From: Bacteroides sp. MSB163 | Lineage (GTDB): Bacteria > Bacteroidota > Bacteroidia > Bacteroidales > Bacteroidaceae | Direction: 5' to 3' | Assembly (NCBI RefSeq): GCF_036416795.1 | Contig: NZ_CP143867.1 | Coordinates: 5,944,001 to 6,008,000, forward strand | DNA: 64,000 nucleotides | In this document: piece by piece, positions 9,057-18,133 of the stretch | How the letters are laid out: the number at the start of each line of letters is the position of its first letter | How positions within the stretch are numbered: the first letter of the stretch is position 1 | Made by a program: the position numbers and the translations under genes | The notes under the pieces: generated by a model | Seen by the model: the letters and a program-made list of their open reading frames with translations, nothing else | Told to the model about the DNA's origin: nothing | The model's database searches: none

Positions 9057-10079
9057 TTATAAAGAACAGAACAAGCCAATAATCCAATAAACTCCGGCTG
9101 CCAAAAGCCCACTCACCGGGATAGTCAGCACCCAAGCAATCATCAGACTTCTTGTCACTCCCCAACGTACAGCGGAGAGTCTTTTGGTAGCACCGACTCC
9201 AATAATAGCTCCGGTAATTGTATGTGTAGTACTCACCGGAATTTTCAAGAATTCCGTAAGATATAAAGTAAAAGCACCGGCTGTTTCCGCGACAACACCT
9301 TCCAAAGGTGTTACTTTGGTAATCCTGGTACCCATCGTTTTCACAATCTTCCACCCACCGGACATTGTACCAAGCGAAATGGCAGTAAAACAGGAAAATG
9401 CCACCCAATCCGGTAAATCCTCAATACTGTTTATTCCCATTCCCAAGCCTTCCGAATGGGCTGCTATCATAGCTGCTGCTATAATACCCATTACTTTTTG
9501 CGAATCATTCAAACCATGCCCTATACTGAACATGGCCGAAGAGACAAGTTGCAATTTCTTAAACCAGACTTCAGCCGTATGGGGATGTGCACGCCGACAA
9601 GCATAAAGAACCAACAATGTAAATCCGAAGGCAATAATCATTCCTATCAAAGGAGCAAGAAATATGAAAGCCGCAATCTTCAGAATGATATTGAATTGAA
9701 TAGCATCGAAACCATGAGCCATTATGGCGGCTCCTGCAAATCCGCCAATAAGGGTATGGGAAGAAGATGAGGGAATACCTCTCCACCAGGTAAACAGATT
9801 CCATACTATGGCAGCAATCACTCCGGATAATATAATCGGCAGTGTAATAAACTGTTCCATCACAGTCTTGGACACAGTATTGGCTATACCGAAACCACCG
9901 ATTAAATATTTGGCAATAAAAAAGGCAACGAAGTTAAAGAAAGCCGCCCATATTACTGCCTGAAAGGGAGTAAGAACTTTGGTCGACACAATAGTGGCTA
10001 TTGAATTTGCCGCATCGTGGAAGCCATTGATATAGTCGAATATCAGAGCCAGTACAATAATTATTACTAATAATTCCAT
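9057..10079 (-). CDS. Inorganic phosphate transporter, PiT family
   Basis: 340-residue polytopic membrane protein with the duplicated PiT signature: GFHDAANSIATIVSTK near the N terminus and GHGLNDSQKVMG in the second half, plus SSHTLIGG and STTHTITGA, the paired re-entrant segments. PiT proteins import phosphate with H+ or Na+. The DUF47 gene lies 14 bases upstream on the same strand, the standard PiT partner, so the pair forms a transport unit. Confidence 0.92.
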   Translation of the reverse strand: MELLVIIIVLALIFDYINGFHDAANSIATIVSTKVLTPFQAVIWAAFFNFVAFFIAKYLIGGFGIANTVSKTVMEQFITLPIILSGVIAAIVWNLFTWWRGIPSSSSHTLIGGFAGAAIMAHGFDAIQFNIILKIAAFIFLAPLIGMIIAFGFTLLVLYACRRAHPHTAEVWFKKLQLVSSAMFSIGHGLNDSQKVMGIIAAAMIAAHSEGLGMGINSIEDLPDWVAFSCFTAISLGTMSGGWKIVKTMGTRITKVTPLEGVVAETAGAFTLYLTEFLKIPVSTTHTITGAIIGVGATKRLSAVRWGVTRSLMIAWVLTIPVSGLLAAGVYWIIGLFCSL

Positions 10080-10093
10080 GTTCTCAGCTTCTT

Positions 10094-10741
10094 CTATGCA
10101 TATTTTATAATCAGATTCTTTAGTATCTTACCTACCTGCTCTGCCACATCGGTTGTTTTTTCCAATTCATACATGATCTCTTTAATCTTGATAAGTTCAA
10201 TGCAATCCTTTTCTTCTTCAAAAAGCTTCGTGATAAAGTGTTCATATACATCATCTGCCTGATTTTCTATATCATGTAACTTATTGCAGTATCCACGCAA
10301 TGCGGCCGGTTTCTGGCGGAAAGTTTCAAGTTCATCCATCGCCTTGCCAATATATACAGCCTCCTGTTGAATCAGGCGACTCAACTCTTTTCCGCTATCG
10401 GAAATCGGGCGGGGATTATAGATATTAATACGTTTGGCACAACTGTTTATCCCGTCTATAACGTCATCCATGGTTGAAGCCAACGCATGAATATCTTCAC
10501 GGTCAAAAGGAGTAATAAAAGTAGTTCCAAGCTCATCAAGGATTAAATGAGTTAATTTATCCCCCTCACGTTCCAGGTCTTTTATTCTTTTATAATAATC
10601 TGCTCTCTCCTCCGGTTTATCATGTTGTAAACTTTCTACCAAAAGAGTAGATGATGCAGACAAAATCTCAGACAATTGCTTCAACAGAGGAAAGAACTTA
10701 GGTTCTTTGGGAGTAAACCTGCTAAAAAAAGAATTTTTCAT
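10094..10741 (-). CDS. DUF47 / PhoU-like phosphate transport regulator
   Basis: 215-residue all-helical cytoplasmic protein of the DUF47 family, related to PhoU. The heptad-rich sequence includes the acidic clusters expected for metal binding (EREGDKLTHLILDELG, STMDDVIDGINSCAKR, HDIENQADDVYEHF). Members modulate PiT transporters, and the PiT gene follows 14 bases downstream. No membrane segment or signal peptide. Confidence 0.9.
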   Translation of the reverse strand: MKNSFFSRFTPKEPKFFPLLKQLSEILSASSTLLVESLQHDKPEERADYYKRIKDLEREGDKLTHLILDELGTTFITPFDREDIHALASTMDDVIDGINSCAKRINIYNPRPISDSGKELSRLIQQEAVYIGKAMDELETFRQKPAALRGYCNKLHDIENQADDVYEHFITKLFEEEKDCIELIKIKEIMYELEKTTDVAEQVGKILKNLIIKYA

Positions 10742-10775
10742 AAGAATAAATATATCAAATTATTTCTGTTTTTTT

Positions 10776-11408
10776 TTATTTCTTTTTTGCCCGTATCACC
10801 TCTATAATGGCAGGTAATATGGATATAACTATAATTGCCACAATCAACAATTTAAGATTTTCCTGCACAATCGGGAGGTCTCCGAAGAAATATCCGGCAT
10901 AGCAGAAAAGTGCCACCCAAGCTGCACCTCCTATCAGATTGTATACCATAAAATAATAGTAATGCATTTTACCCATTCCTGCTACAAACGGAGCAAAAGT
11001 GCGCACAATAGGGACAAACCTGGCTATTATTATAGTCTTGCCTCCATACTTTTTATAAAATTCATGTGTTTTATTCAAATGACTTTGTTTGAATATTTTA
11101 GAATTGGGATTATTGAACAATTTGCGCCCGAAGAGATGCCCTATCATATAATTACAAGAATCTCCCAAAACTGCGGCGAAAAACAAGATCAAAACAAGAA
11201 TATTTACCTCAAGAGGCGTCCCGGGTAACGAGGCAATAGCTCCCGCCACAAAGAGTAATGAATCTCCCGGAAGAAAAGGAGTAACAACCAATCCCGTTTC
11301 ACAAAAAATGATTATGAACAATATTATGTAAGTCCAGGCATGATATTCCTGCACAATGTTTATCATATATTGATCAATGTGAAGAATAAAATCTAATATA
11401 AATTCCAT
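10776..11408 (-). CDS. DedA-family membrane protein
   Basis: 210 residues with about five hydrophobic segments and the DedA/SNARE-associated motifs: CETGLVVTPFLPGDSLLFVAG, then FGRKLF and ARFVPIVRTFAPFVAGMG. DedA proteins help recycle undecaprenyl phosphate and other lipids across the inner membrane and affect proton-motive-force homeostasis. It lies 34 bases upstream of the DUF47 gene on the same strand, so read-through is possible. Confidence 0.9.
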   Translation of the reverse strand: MEFILDFILHIDQYMINIVQEYHAWTYIILFIIIFCETGLVVTPFLPGDSLLFVAGAIASLPGTPLEVNILVLILFFAAVLGDSCNYMIGHLFGRKLFNNPNSKIFKQSHLNKTHEFYKKYGGKTIIIARFVPIVRTFAPFVAGMGKMHYYYFMVYNLIGGAAWVALFCYAGYFFGDLPIVQENLKLLIVAIIVISILPAIIEVIRAKKK

Positions 11409-11554
11409 TATCTATTGAGTATTAACATATAAGTATATACATATTCCACAACAGAGATATGACTTTCCAGTTATTCTCAATGAGAGGAATACATATGAAT
11501 TGAAGTAATAAGAAGATATAAGACACACTAAATGCCTTATAGAAAAGAGAAAAA

Positions 11555-11968
11555 TTAAATAATAATATGTCTTAACGCATAGATATAGTATCTACTGGAA
11601 TAGTGAGTAAGAGAGAGTTGATACGGAAAAGACATTCTTTTTTCTTCGGGAAGTAGCACCTTTATGGATTTGACGATCTTTGCTACAACTGAAAGGGCAT
11701 TAAATCTTAGAACTTGTGAAGAAGGAATATTACTGCGTGAAACGGATGTTGCTATATTTCCAATAGCCTTACTTGCATATTCTCCGCCATAGACAACTTT
11801 CCTACATTGCTCTGCACCTGCCTCAGATATATTACATTCCGTCCTACCCTGCTGCAGGTCTGTTACACAAAGTTCCTCATACTCCTTCACATCACCGGAT
11901 ACAGACTCGAATCCCGATACAAGGAATACACCTAACAATATGCAAAATAAAAGTATATACTTCGCCAT
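11555..11968 (-). CDS. Small secreted protein of unknown function
   Basis: 137 residues, not recognised. A clear Sec signal peptide (MAKYILLFCILLGVFLVSGF) is followed by an acidic segment with two cysteines (ELCVTDLQ, RTECNISE) and a third (EQCRKV) that could form disulfides in the periplasm. The C terminus is aromatic and hydrophobic. A perfect TAnnTTTG element ends 8 bases before the ATG, so it has its own promoter and very little or no leader. The neighbouring beta-propeller lipoproteins may be related in function, but nothing shows this directly. Confidence 0.6.
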   Translation of the reverse strand: MAKYILLFCILLGVFLVSGFESVSGDVKEYEELCVTDLQQGRTECNISEAGAEQCRKVVYGGEYASKAIGNIATSVSRSNIPSSQVLRFNALSVVAKIVKSIKVLLPEEKRMSFPYQLSLTHYSSRYYIYALRHIII

Positions 11969-11976
11969 AACGGCTG

Positions 11977-11984
11977 CAAATATA
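11977..11984 (-). promoter_or_regulatory. -7 element almost abutting a start codon
   Basis: TATATTTG on the minus strand; only 8 bases lie between it and the ATG at 11968. A start site 5-7 bases past the element would leave at most about 3 leader bases. Confidence 0.5.
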
Positions 11985-12037
11985 AAAAGTATTTTTCAGA
12001 GATGAATCATTTTGGCCTTTTATCTTACGGACCTCTT

Positions 12038-13225
12038 TTATTCTTTTCCGGGTAATATATACAAAAAGAGCGGATCGTCATACATATAACATACCTGATA
12101 CAATCGCTTCCCATCTGATACAACCCTGCCCCAATGGTCAAGTTTATAACGTGCTACCGGATTACCGCCCCAATCATATTGCTCCACAAAGATATATCCG
12201 TCACTTTTACCGTTCTCATGTGATACCTGAAGTGGAGTACGTCCGCTATAAGTCAGGAAGAAATAATCATCCGTAGCAGATATTCCCCAATAATAAGTCA
12301 CATTATCCGGACCTAATGTTAGTATATCATTCTTGACTTCCACACCGTCAGCAACAAAAGTAATATCTCGTACGGTTTGAGCAGATGTATCCATTACCAA
12401 GACTTTACGAAAATATTTATAGGCATATACCATCCGGTTACCGGAAGGAGAAACAATAAAATCGCCAATATACGGACTCCAGGAACGATGTTTTTTACTA
12501 AATGCAAGATTATATATCTGCTCTGTATGCAAACTGTCCCCTTGATAAACAGCACGAATAATGGCTTTTCCTCCTGATACATTATCAGCATAATAGAAAA
12601 TATCCCGGGAAACTGCACATATCTGCCGGTCAGAATAAGAAGAACCTTTTTCTGACTTAAAAGTAAAGGGCAAAGGTTTAAAGACACCTGTCGTATCGGT
12701 TTCAAACAGTTGCATAGTGCTGGTTTCATATACATATGTATCGGGAGTAGACACACTGGAAGGTACCAGATGGGGATAGTTAAATTCACTGGGTCCATTT
12801 CCTCCTATTCCGAAAGAAGTAATATAACGGAAATCCGGCAAGCTATACCAGTGAAAGAAACAATCGAGACCTTCATCTGCCGGCTTCAGGATTTCAACAG
12901 TTCCATCTGAACGGCGTTTATAAGACATGGCTGGACGATTTTGCAAAAGGAAATATCCATTCCTAATCAGCATTTCCGGTTCTGACATTTTGAAGATAGG
13001 ACCTTCTTCATCTAATATTTGATGAATACCAGCCAATTCTATAAGTTCTCCAAAATCCTCATCTTTTAATGTCACACATCCGGCCACCAAAGGAGCATCT
13101 TGTATCACCTTCGGAGTTTCTGCAATAATCGTGTCGTTCGCCTCCCGTTGCTTCTGCTCTGCCCGCGGCTTGCAGGCAGAGAGAAACAATAGAGACAGCA
13201 ATATAATGTAAAGTAAGTGTTTCAT
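12038..13225 (-). CDS. BF3164-like beta-propeller lipoprotein
   Basis: 395 residues. Signal peptide with lipobox (LLFLSAC, Cys18), then a beta-propeller-like domain with repeated strands (YITSFGIGGNGPSEFNYPHL, the blade motif of Bacteroides TolB/6-bladed propeller lipoproteins). It resembles the BF3164 family of unknown function. It lies 3 bases downstream of a second propeller lipoprotein, so they form one operon. Likely exposed at the envelope surface. Confidence 0.75.
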   Translation of the reverse strand: MKHLLYIILLSLLFLSACKPRAEQKQREANDTIIAETPKVIQDAPLVAGCVTLKDEDFGELIELAGIHQILDEEGPIFKMSEPEMLIRNGYFLLQNRPAMSYKRRSDGTVEILKPADEGLDCFFHWYSLPDFRYITSFGIGGNGPSEFNYPHLVPSSVSTPDTYVYETSTMQLFETDTTGVFKPLPFTFKSEKGSSYSDRQICAVSRDIFYYADNVSGGKAIIRAVYQGDSLHTEQIYNLAFSKKHRSWSPYIGDFIVSPSGNRMVYAYKYFRKVLVMDTSAQTVRDITFVADGVEVKNDILTLGPDNVTYYWGISATDDYFFLTYSGRTPLQVSHENGKSDGYIFVEQYDWGGNPVARYKLDHWGRVVSDGKRLYQVCYMYDDPLFLYILPGKE

Positions 13226-13228
13226 TTA

Positions 13229-14434
13229 TTATTTCAACTTAGCGTACAGAATATAGTTATTGTCATTCTCATGAATGCTATCTGCCAGCTTTTGTATACG
13301 TTCCCGGTCAGCAGCAGAAATGTCTTTAGTATCTACCAGATATTTTTCCAATGTTTCTTTCAGAGTTACAGGCTCCATGTTGGCCGTATAATATCCGTTT
13401 GAGCAACAGTCTGAAAACCAAGAAATAGGTAAATTTCCCAGATAGTCATTCTCTACTTTATAGAAAGCCCCTTTCAAAGACTGTTTATCTATGACAAAAT
13501 CAGCAGGAGCCTCAGTCGTAAAATTATTTTCAGCCACTTGTTTTTCTACAAATATACTTCCCAAGAAATGATGTGGAAGTTCCCTATAATCATGGATAGG
13601 AACCTCTTTCTTAGCAAAACTCATAGTGAAACGAGGATTCAAACGCCCGTTGGCATAATGATAAAGGCTATCCGAACGGCGTTCCCAGAATGGGGAAAGA
13701 GATACATCAAAATCAGCACCATTCTTATTACTGTGTACCTCATTGCTAAAATCAGGTTTTAAGGCCAGATGGCGTGAACGTATCGTATCTTGTATTTCTC
13801 CACTGAACTTCTGAGTCCATGCCACATACGGCAAATAATCAAAAGGCAGAAGGAATACAGACAAAAGAGAATCCTTTGTATTTGCCTTGAAGACACCTTT
13901 CGGCACCAAACCAAGTAATGGAATGTTCTGTACAGCCTGTCCTTTCAAATCATAGGCTAGCAGAGATCTTGCATTCCATGGAAGCAAATATATACGCCCA
14001 CCGGCCTCGTCTATTTGGGCATCATAAATCAACTGATACTCACCGGGACCTTGTCCAAACGCCCCCACATTGCCAAGAAACTTCCCTGATTTATCGAAAA
14101 GCTTAAAAGGAGTTTGGTCTTTGCCCCGTACCAATATATAATTGTCAGAAACAATCACATTCCGCACAGGCACCAATGCTTCATCCCGGTTATCCAACTT
14201 CACAATCTGCAATTCATCTGCAAAATAACTCAATGGAAGTACTAATGTATCTTTCAGTGCCGATAGGTTGCAAACCCATACAGAATCTCCGTTTAAAATC
14301 TCCACCGAACCAACTATCGGTTGTGCGTCTAATACATCACCTTTTGATCCTTGTCCACCATTTGTACAAGAACTCAACCCTCCAATAAACATCAGGCATA
14401 TCAGTCCTGCACTTTTCCATTGTTTGCTTTTCAT
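13229..14434 (-). CDS. 6-bladed beta-propeller lipoprotein
   Basis: 401 residues from the ATG at 14434, chosen because the signal peptide starts there (MKSKQWKSAGLICLMFIGG, lipobox LSSC, Cys23). The body shows the propeller signature of this Bacteroides family: DNYILVRGKDQTPFKLFD, then GNVGAFGQGPGEYQLI. Function is unknown; members cluster with membrane regulators and are thought to be surface or periplasmic binding proteins. First gene of a two-gene propeller operon, downstream of the TPR/HTH regulator. Confidence 0.8.
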   Translation of the reverse strand: MKSKQWKSAGLICLMFIGGLSSCTNGGQGSKGDVLDAQPIVGSVEILNGDSVWVCNLSALKDTLVLPLSYFADELQIVKLDNRDEALVPVRNVIVSDNYILVRGKDQTPFKLFDKSGKFLGNVGAFGQGPGEYQLIYDAQIDEAGGRIYLLPWNARSLLAYDLKGQAVQNIPLLGLVPKGVFKANTKDSLLSVFLLPFDYLPYVAWTQKFSGEIQDTIRSRHLALKPDFSNEVHSNKNGADFDVSLSPFWERRSDSLYHYANGRLNPRFTMSFAKKEVPIHDYRELPHHFLGSIFVEKQVAENNFTTEAPADFVIDKQSLKGAFYKVENDYLGNLPISWFSDCCSNGYYTANMEPVTLKETLEKYLVDTKDISAADRERIQKLADSIHENDNNYILYAKLK

Positions 14435-14463
14435 ATTTTTATTTTTTACATGAAACAATGAGG

Positions 14464-14471
14464 CAAAGATA
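14464..14471 (-). promoter_or_regulatory. Bacteroides -7 element for the propeller lipoproteins
   Basis: TATCTTTG on the minus strand, 29 bases before the ATG at 14434. Confidence 0.6.
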
Positions 14472-14592
14472 GCTGGACAAGGAAGGAAATACAAATTATC
14501 TTATAGACAAAAGGTATAAGTTATCAAGCACATAAATACATGATTATAAACCACATACAAATTAGTCAATCACAATAAGTATAGACAAAAGT

Positions 14593-15915
14593 TCAAAAAC
14601 GGCGCAAAAAATCATCCAAAGTCTCATTATTCTCCGTCAATCCCAACTTATCTCGTTTCATCCGCTGTTTCTTACGACTTATCGAGGTACGACTGATACA
14701 GTAAATGTCAGATAGATCTTTAATACTAACGTTTATTTTCACCAGGCAACAGAAATACACATCCTTCATGCTCAATCCCGGAAAAGCTTCCAGTAATCGC
14801 ACTGAAAATTTATCATAACTTCCATCCACCGTTTGGCGTATATCTTCCCACTCTTCATTAGACAAGGCTATACGTCGATTTTGATTATCATTTTCCTCTT
14901 CAGCACTCTCTTCTTCTTTTTCCAAAGAGGGAATTTTATGAAACGACTTCATCCGTCGAAAAAGCGATTCACGAAGCAGACTCTCTTTTTCGCACAATAT
15001 ACTCAACTCTTCCGACTGCTGTAACAATTGTTCCGTCTGACTCAGTCTCAGGGATTGCTCACGCCAAAGCTGCTTATACATCTGGCGTTTGCGACGTTGC
15101 CAAACAATATAACCCGCAGCGAATGCCACAACAAAACAAAGCCCTAAACTTAACAGCCAGATTTCCCGCCTCTGCTTATCTATTTTCAACCGGTTCAGTT
15201 CATTTTCCAGTTTAGCCCTTTCATACTTCGTCCGGCTTTCAACTCCTTCCTCTCTTCTCAGTTCATTTACAAGATGCTCATTAGCAGCAAGTGCTGAATA
15301 GAAAGAGCAGCTGTCTTTCCCCAGCGAAGAGTATAGCAACTTCAACCTCCGGGATGCCTCGGCTGCAACCCAACGGTTCAAGGACATCGACGCAATACGA
15401 TAATAGGTAGAAGCAGAATCATATTCATTGATACCGGCCCAAAGATTTCCTTTAGCTAAATGATAATAAGGTACCATCTGCCTGTTATCCATATTCTTCC
15501 GTATAGAATCTAATCCAGATACCCCCTCCCGAAAGCGCCCGGCAGCAGTATAAACATCAGCTATTCCCTGACAGATAAAACTATACTGCCATTCTTCTGC
15601 CGTACGACTAGCCCTCAGAAAATAACGGATAGCCTCATCCGATTCTCCTCTTGCCGAATAGACAGAAGCAATGTAACGGTTCACCTGCGCTTTATGCCCA
15701 CCACGTATGAAGAAACCTTCAGCCAATTGCATATAGAATAACATGCTGTCCATGTTATTGGAATGATGATAAACTGCCCTTCCTTTATTATACAAATTCA
15801 AACCAATTGCGAAAGAATCGGGTATTATCCGGAAACTTTCACTTATCGGCGCCTTCTCTCTCCCACAAGAAAAGAGGAAAAAAAGTATCAAAAATAGGAA
15901 TAACAGTTTCTTCAT
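14593..15915 (-). CDS. Membrane-tethered TPR regulator with C-terminal HTH
   Basis: 440 residues. The N terminus is a lipoprotein signal (LFLFSC, Cys17), followed by TPR-like helical repeats (about 40-215), one membrane segment (about 248-268, LLSLGLCFVVAFAAG), a coiled coil (about 270-330) and a LuxR-like helix-turn-helix at the C terminus (SIKDLSDIYCISRTSISRKK). The TPRs would face the periplasm and the HTH the cytoplasm, so it probably links an envelope signal directly to transcription. The propeller lipoprotein operon downstream is the obvious target. An N-terminal lipid anchor plus an internal membrane helix is an unusual topology. Confidence 0.75.
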   Translation of the reverse strand: MKKLLFLFLILFFLFSCGREKAPISESFRIIPDSFAIGLNLYNKGRAVYHHSNNMDSMLFYMQLAEGFFIRGGHKAQVNRYIASVYSARGESDEAIRYFLRASRTAEEWQYSFICQGIADVYTAAGRFREGVSGLDSIRKNMDNRQMVPYYHLAKGNLWAGINEYDSASTYYRIASMSLNRWVAAEASRRLKLLYSSLGKDSCSFYSALAANEHLVNELRREEGVESRTKYERAKLENELNRLKIDKQRREIWLLSLGLCFVVAFAAGYIVWQRRKRQMYKQLWREQSLRLSQTEQLLQQSEELSILCEKESLLRESLFRRMKSFHKIPSLEKEEESAEEENDNQNRRIALSNEEWEDIRQTVDGSYDKFSVRLLEAFPGLSMKDVYFCCLVKINVSIKDLSDIYCISRTSISRKKQRMKRDKLGLTENNETLDDFLRRF

Positions 15916-15927
15916 AATTTTGACTGA

Positions 15928-17379
15928 TTACCGATTACGCTTTAAAACTATGCGATCTGTAATAGTAGCGGGCAACTCCTTTTCATAGTGGGTAACCATA
16001 ATCATGGTTTTATCCTGCCGGCGACAAAATGCTTCGATTATCTTCTTTACCCGCCGACGATTGTATGTATCCAGACCATGCAAAGGCTCATCCAGTATCA
16101 ATAATTCCGGATCTTTTACAAAAGCACGTGCCAGAAGAGCCAAACGTTGCTCACCACTGGATAATTGCAAAAAAGGTTTGTCTTTTAAGGCAGCAATACC
16201 GAAAATATCCATCCACCATTCGCAAACAGACATCTGTTCCGCTTTCGGGCGCTTGTATAGTCCGATACTGTCGTGCAGGCCGGAGGCAACTATTTCAATC
16301 GCCGGTAGATTCTTCAAATAAGCACGGTGCATTTCAGGGCTGACATAACCAATATGTTTCTTTATTTCCCAAATGCTCTCCCCCGTCCCTCTCTTTCTCC
16401 CGAACAAACTGATATCGCAAGCGTATGATTGAGGATTATCGGCACACACAAGACTAAGTAAAGTAGACTTTCCCGCTCCATTCTCACCACTCAACGCCCA
16501 CTTCTGTCCGCGCATCACTGTCCAGTCCAGTTCTTTCAAAATAGTACGGTCACCATAGCGAATACTGACTTTATTCAATCTGACCACTTCATCGGATACA
16601 TAATTGGTATTATCATAAGGAAGATCAACAATACGCTGCTGCAAATCTTCGGGTACAGGTATATCTGCATTCCTGAATATGGTAAGATATTGATCACGTT
16701 GCATCATTTGTCCTACCGTACGATTAGCTATCGGCAGCACTTTATTAATATATGAGGGAATATCATCCATCATAGAAAGTATCAGGATAAGTTGTACGGC
16801 AGAGCGTTTGGCTAGTCCTGCCAACAAAGTATTCAGCAATTCACGGGTCTGGGCATCCAACCCAATGAAAGGATTATCCATGATAAGAACACGGGGAGCT
16901 GTAAGCAGCGCTTTCACTAACTGAAATTTACGCAACTCACCACTGGAAAGAAGAATCATCGGCTTATCCAGCATAGGTTCAATACGGAATAATTCAAAAA
17001 GTTCTTGTTTCAGTTTTTCATCCCTGACTTCTCCCAACATATCCCTGACTAACGGAACATCATCATGATCATGAGTATTCCAGCGCTGCTGATAATAATA
17101 GTTGGCATCTGCCGAACCATACGTATCGCGAAAAGCAATATATTTGATATTCTCATAGACTGTTTTTGACGTTGAAGGAGAAAAGTCATAGGTTATTGTT
17201 CCTTCCTTCAAAGGATATTTTCCGATAAGCATATCTACCAAAAGGCTTTTTCCGGAACCATTAGGTCCGACAATGGCAATGTGTTCATCTGCCGGAAAAG
17301 ATGCGGAAGCAGGTGCAGCTAATCGCACAAGCGGATTACGGGCCACACCACCCGTCAAACATATAGTATATGGTTGCAT
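15928..17379 (-). CDS. Double ABC ATPase, ModF-like
   Basis: 483 residues with two ABC ATPase domains in tandem and no membrane segment, the size and arrangement of E. coli ModF. Domain 1: Walker A GPNGSGKS, signature LSSGEL, Walker B VLIMDNPF. Domain 2: GENGAGKS, LSSGEQ, LLILDEP. In domain 1 the catalytic Glu after the Walker B Asp168 is replaced by Asn169, so that site is probably degenerate. No permease gene adjoins it, so a transport role is not shown. Its stop lies 12 bases before the TPR/HTH regulator, suggesting one operon. Confidence 0.82.
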   Translation of the reverse strand: MQPYTICLTGGVARNPLVRLAAPASASFPADEHIAIVGPNGSGKSLLVDMLIGKYPLKEGTITYDFSPSTSKTVYENIKYIAFRDTYGSADANYYYQQRWNTHDHDDVPLVRDMLGEVRDEKLKQELFELFRIEPMLDKPMILLSSGELRKFQLVKALLTAPRVLIMDNPFIGLDAQTRELLNTLLAGLAKRSAVQLILILSMMDDIPSYINKVLPIANRTVGQMMQRDQYLTIFRNADIPVPEDLQQRIVDLPYDNTNYVSDEVVRLNKVSIRYGDRTILKELDWTVMRGQKWALSGENGAGKSTLLSLVCADNPQSYACDISLFGRKRGTGESIWEIKKHIGYVSPEMHRAYLKNLPAIEIVASGLHDSIGLYKRPKAEQMSVCEWWMDIFGIAALKDKPFLQLSSGEQRLALLARAFVKDPELLILDEPLHGLDTYNRRRVKKIIEAFCRRQDKTMIMVTHYEKELPATITDRIVLKRNR

Positions 17380-17410
17380 TATTTCAGACGTATTTTGTTT
17401 AGTGATGCCA

Positions 17411-17418
17411 CAAAGATA
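17411..17418 (-). promoter_or_regulatory. Bacteroides -7 element for the ModF-like ATPase
   Basis: TATCTTTG on the minus strand, 31 bases upstream of the ATG at 17379. Confidence 0.6.
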
Positions 17419-17572
17419 CCAAGTTTTCCTTCTAAATGCTCAAAATGAGAGCAGTTTAATCAATTCTTCCTTTTTTAAGCAACTAACATGAAAAATAATC
17501 CATATATTGGGAAACAATTTCCCCAGGAAATATGTTTCTTTAAAAGACATGTATCAAAAGTATTAAAAAAGG

Positions 17573-17794
17573 ATGGAAAAAACATTCGCTAAAAGATATT
17601 GGCCTACAATCGTAGGTGCAATAGTCGGGGCTATAAGCGGCTATCTATATTGGAGGTATGTCGGCTGTAGTACGGGTACTTGTCCAATTACCTCATCTCC
17701 ACTAAACAGCACATTGTGGGGAACTGTCATAGGTGGCCTATCAGGAAACATTTTGCAACCAAATATTTTAAGGAAGAACAATCAAGATAAATAA
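17573..17794 (+). CDS. Small membrane protein, DUF6132-like
   Basis: 73 residues with two hydrophobic, glycine-rich helices (WPTIVGAIVGAISGYLYW and LWGTVIGGLSGNIL) joined by a conserved-looking segment GCSTGTCPITSSP. This composition matches small Bacteroidetes membrane proteins labelled DUF6132 (from memory). The paired cysteines suggest metal or redox chemistry, but no function is established. Confidence 0.7.
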   Translation: MEKTFAKRYWPTIVGAIVGAISGYLYWRYVGCSTGTCPITSSPLNSTLWGTVIGGLSGNILQPNILRKNNQDK

Positions 17795-17805
17795 TACAGG
17801 AGTCT

Positions 17806-17970
17806 ATGGAGAAAAAATCAACATCAGAACGCCCGTCGGGTCATGCCTATGAGCTTTCCGGAATGTTTTCTCAGGTTCTCCGTACGGCATTGGATAGGTT
17901 TATTTTTCTGCATAATAATATTGAAAAAAAATTAGCGATATACCAGCTGGAATATATAAACTTGAATTAA
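17806..17970 (+). CDS. Possible small protein, 54 residues
   Basis: An ATG at 17806 opens a 54-codon frame ending TAA at 17970, 11 bases after the DUF6132-like gene and preceded by a purine-rich AGGAG at about 17798. The product starts MEKKSTSERPSGHAYELS and is not recognised. It may be co-transcribed with the gene upstream, or may be chance. The rest of this 339-base gap holds only the inverted repeats at 18061-18108. Confidence 0.3.
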   Translation: MEKKSTSERPSGHAYELSGMFSQVLRTALDRFIFLHNNIEKKLAIYQLEYINLN

Positions 17971-18060
17971 TGGATATAAGCGAAATTACCTGAAAATGGA
18001 TATCGCTAAAGAATAACACAAACTATAATATAATGCCCAAACTCTCAATTAAATGTATCC

Positions 18061-18108
18061 GGGCGAATACAGATTCGCCCCTACAAGTAAGACTACTTGT
18101 AGGGGCGA
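18061..18108. repeat. Double hairpin, GGGCGAAT-type repeat
   Basis: Two overlapping inverted repeats: GGGCGAAT/ATTCGCCC (18061-18068 and 18073-18080) and a perfect 15-bp pair TCGCCCCTACAAGTA (18075-18089) with its complement (18094-18108). They cannot both form fully at once. Located 3' of the small plus-strand genes and of the minus-strand pullulanase, it could terminate either. Its GTAGGGGCGA core looks like a dispersed repeat. Confidence 0.7.
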
Positions 18109-18133
18109 TGTTTTATCATAAGATATACTGTTC

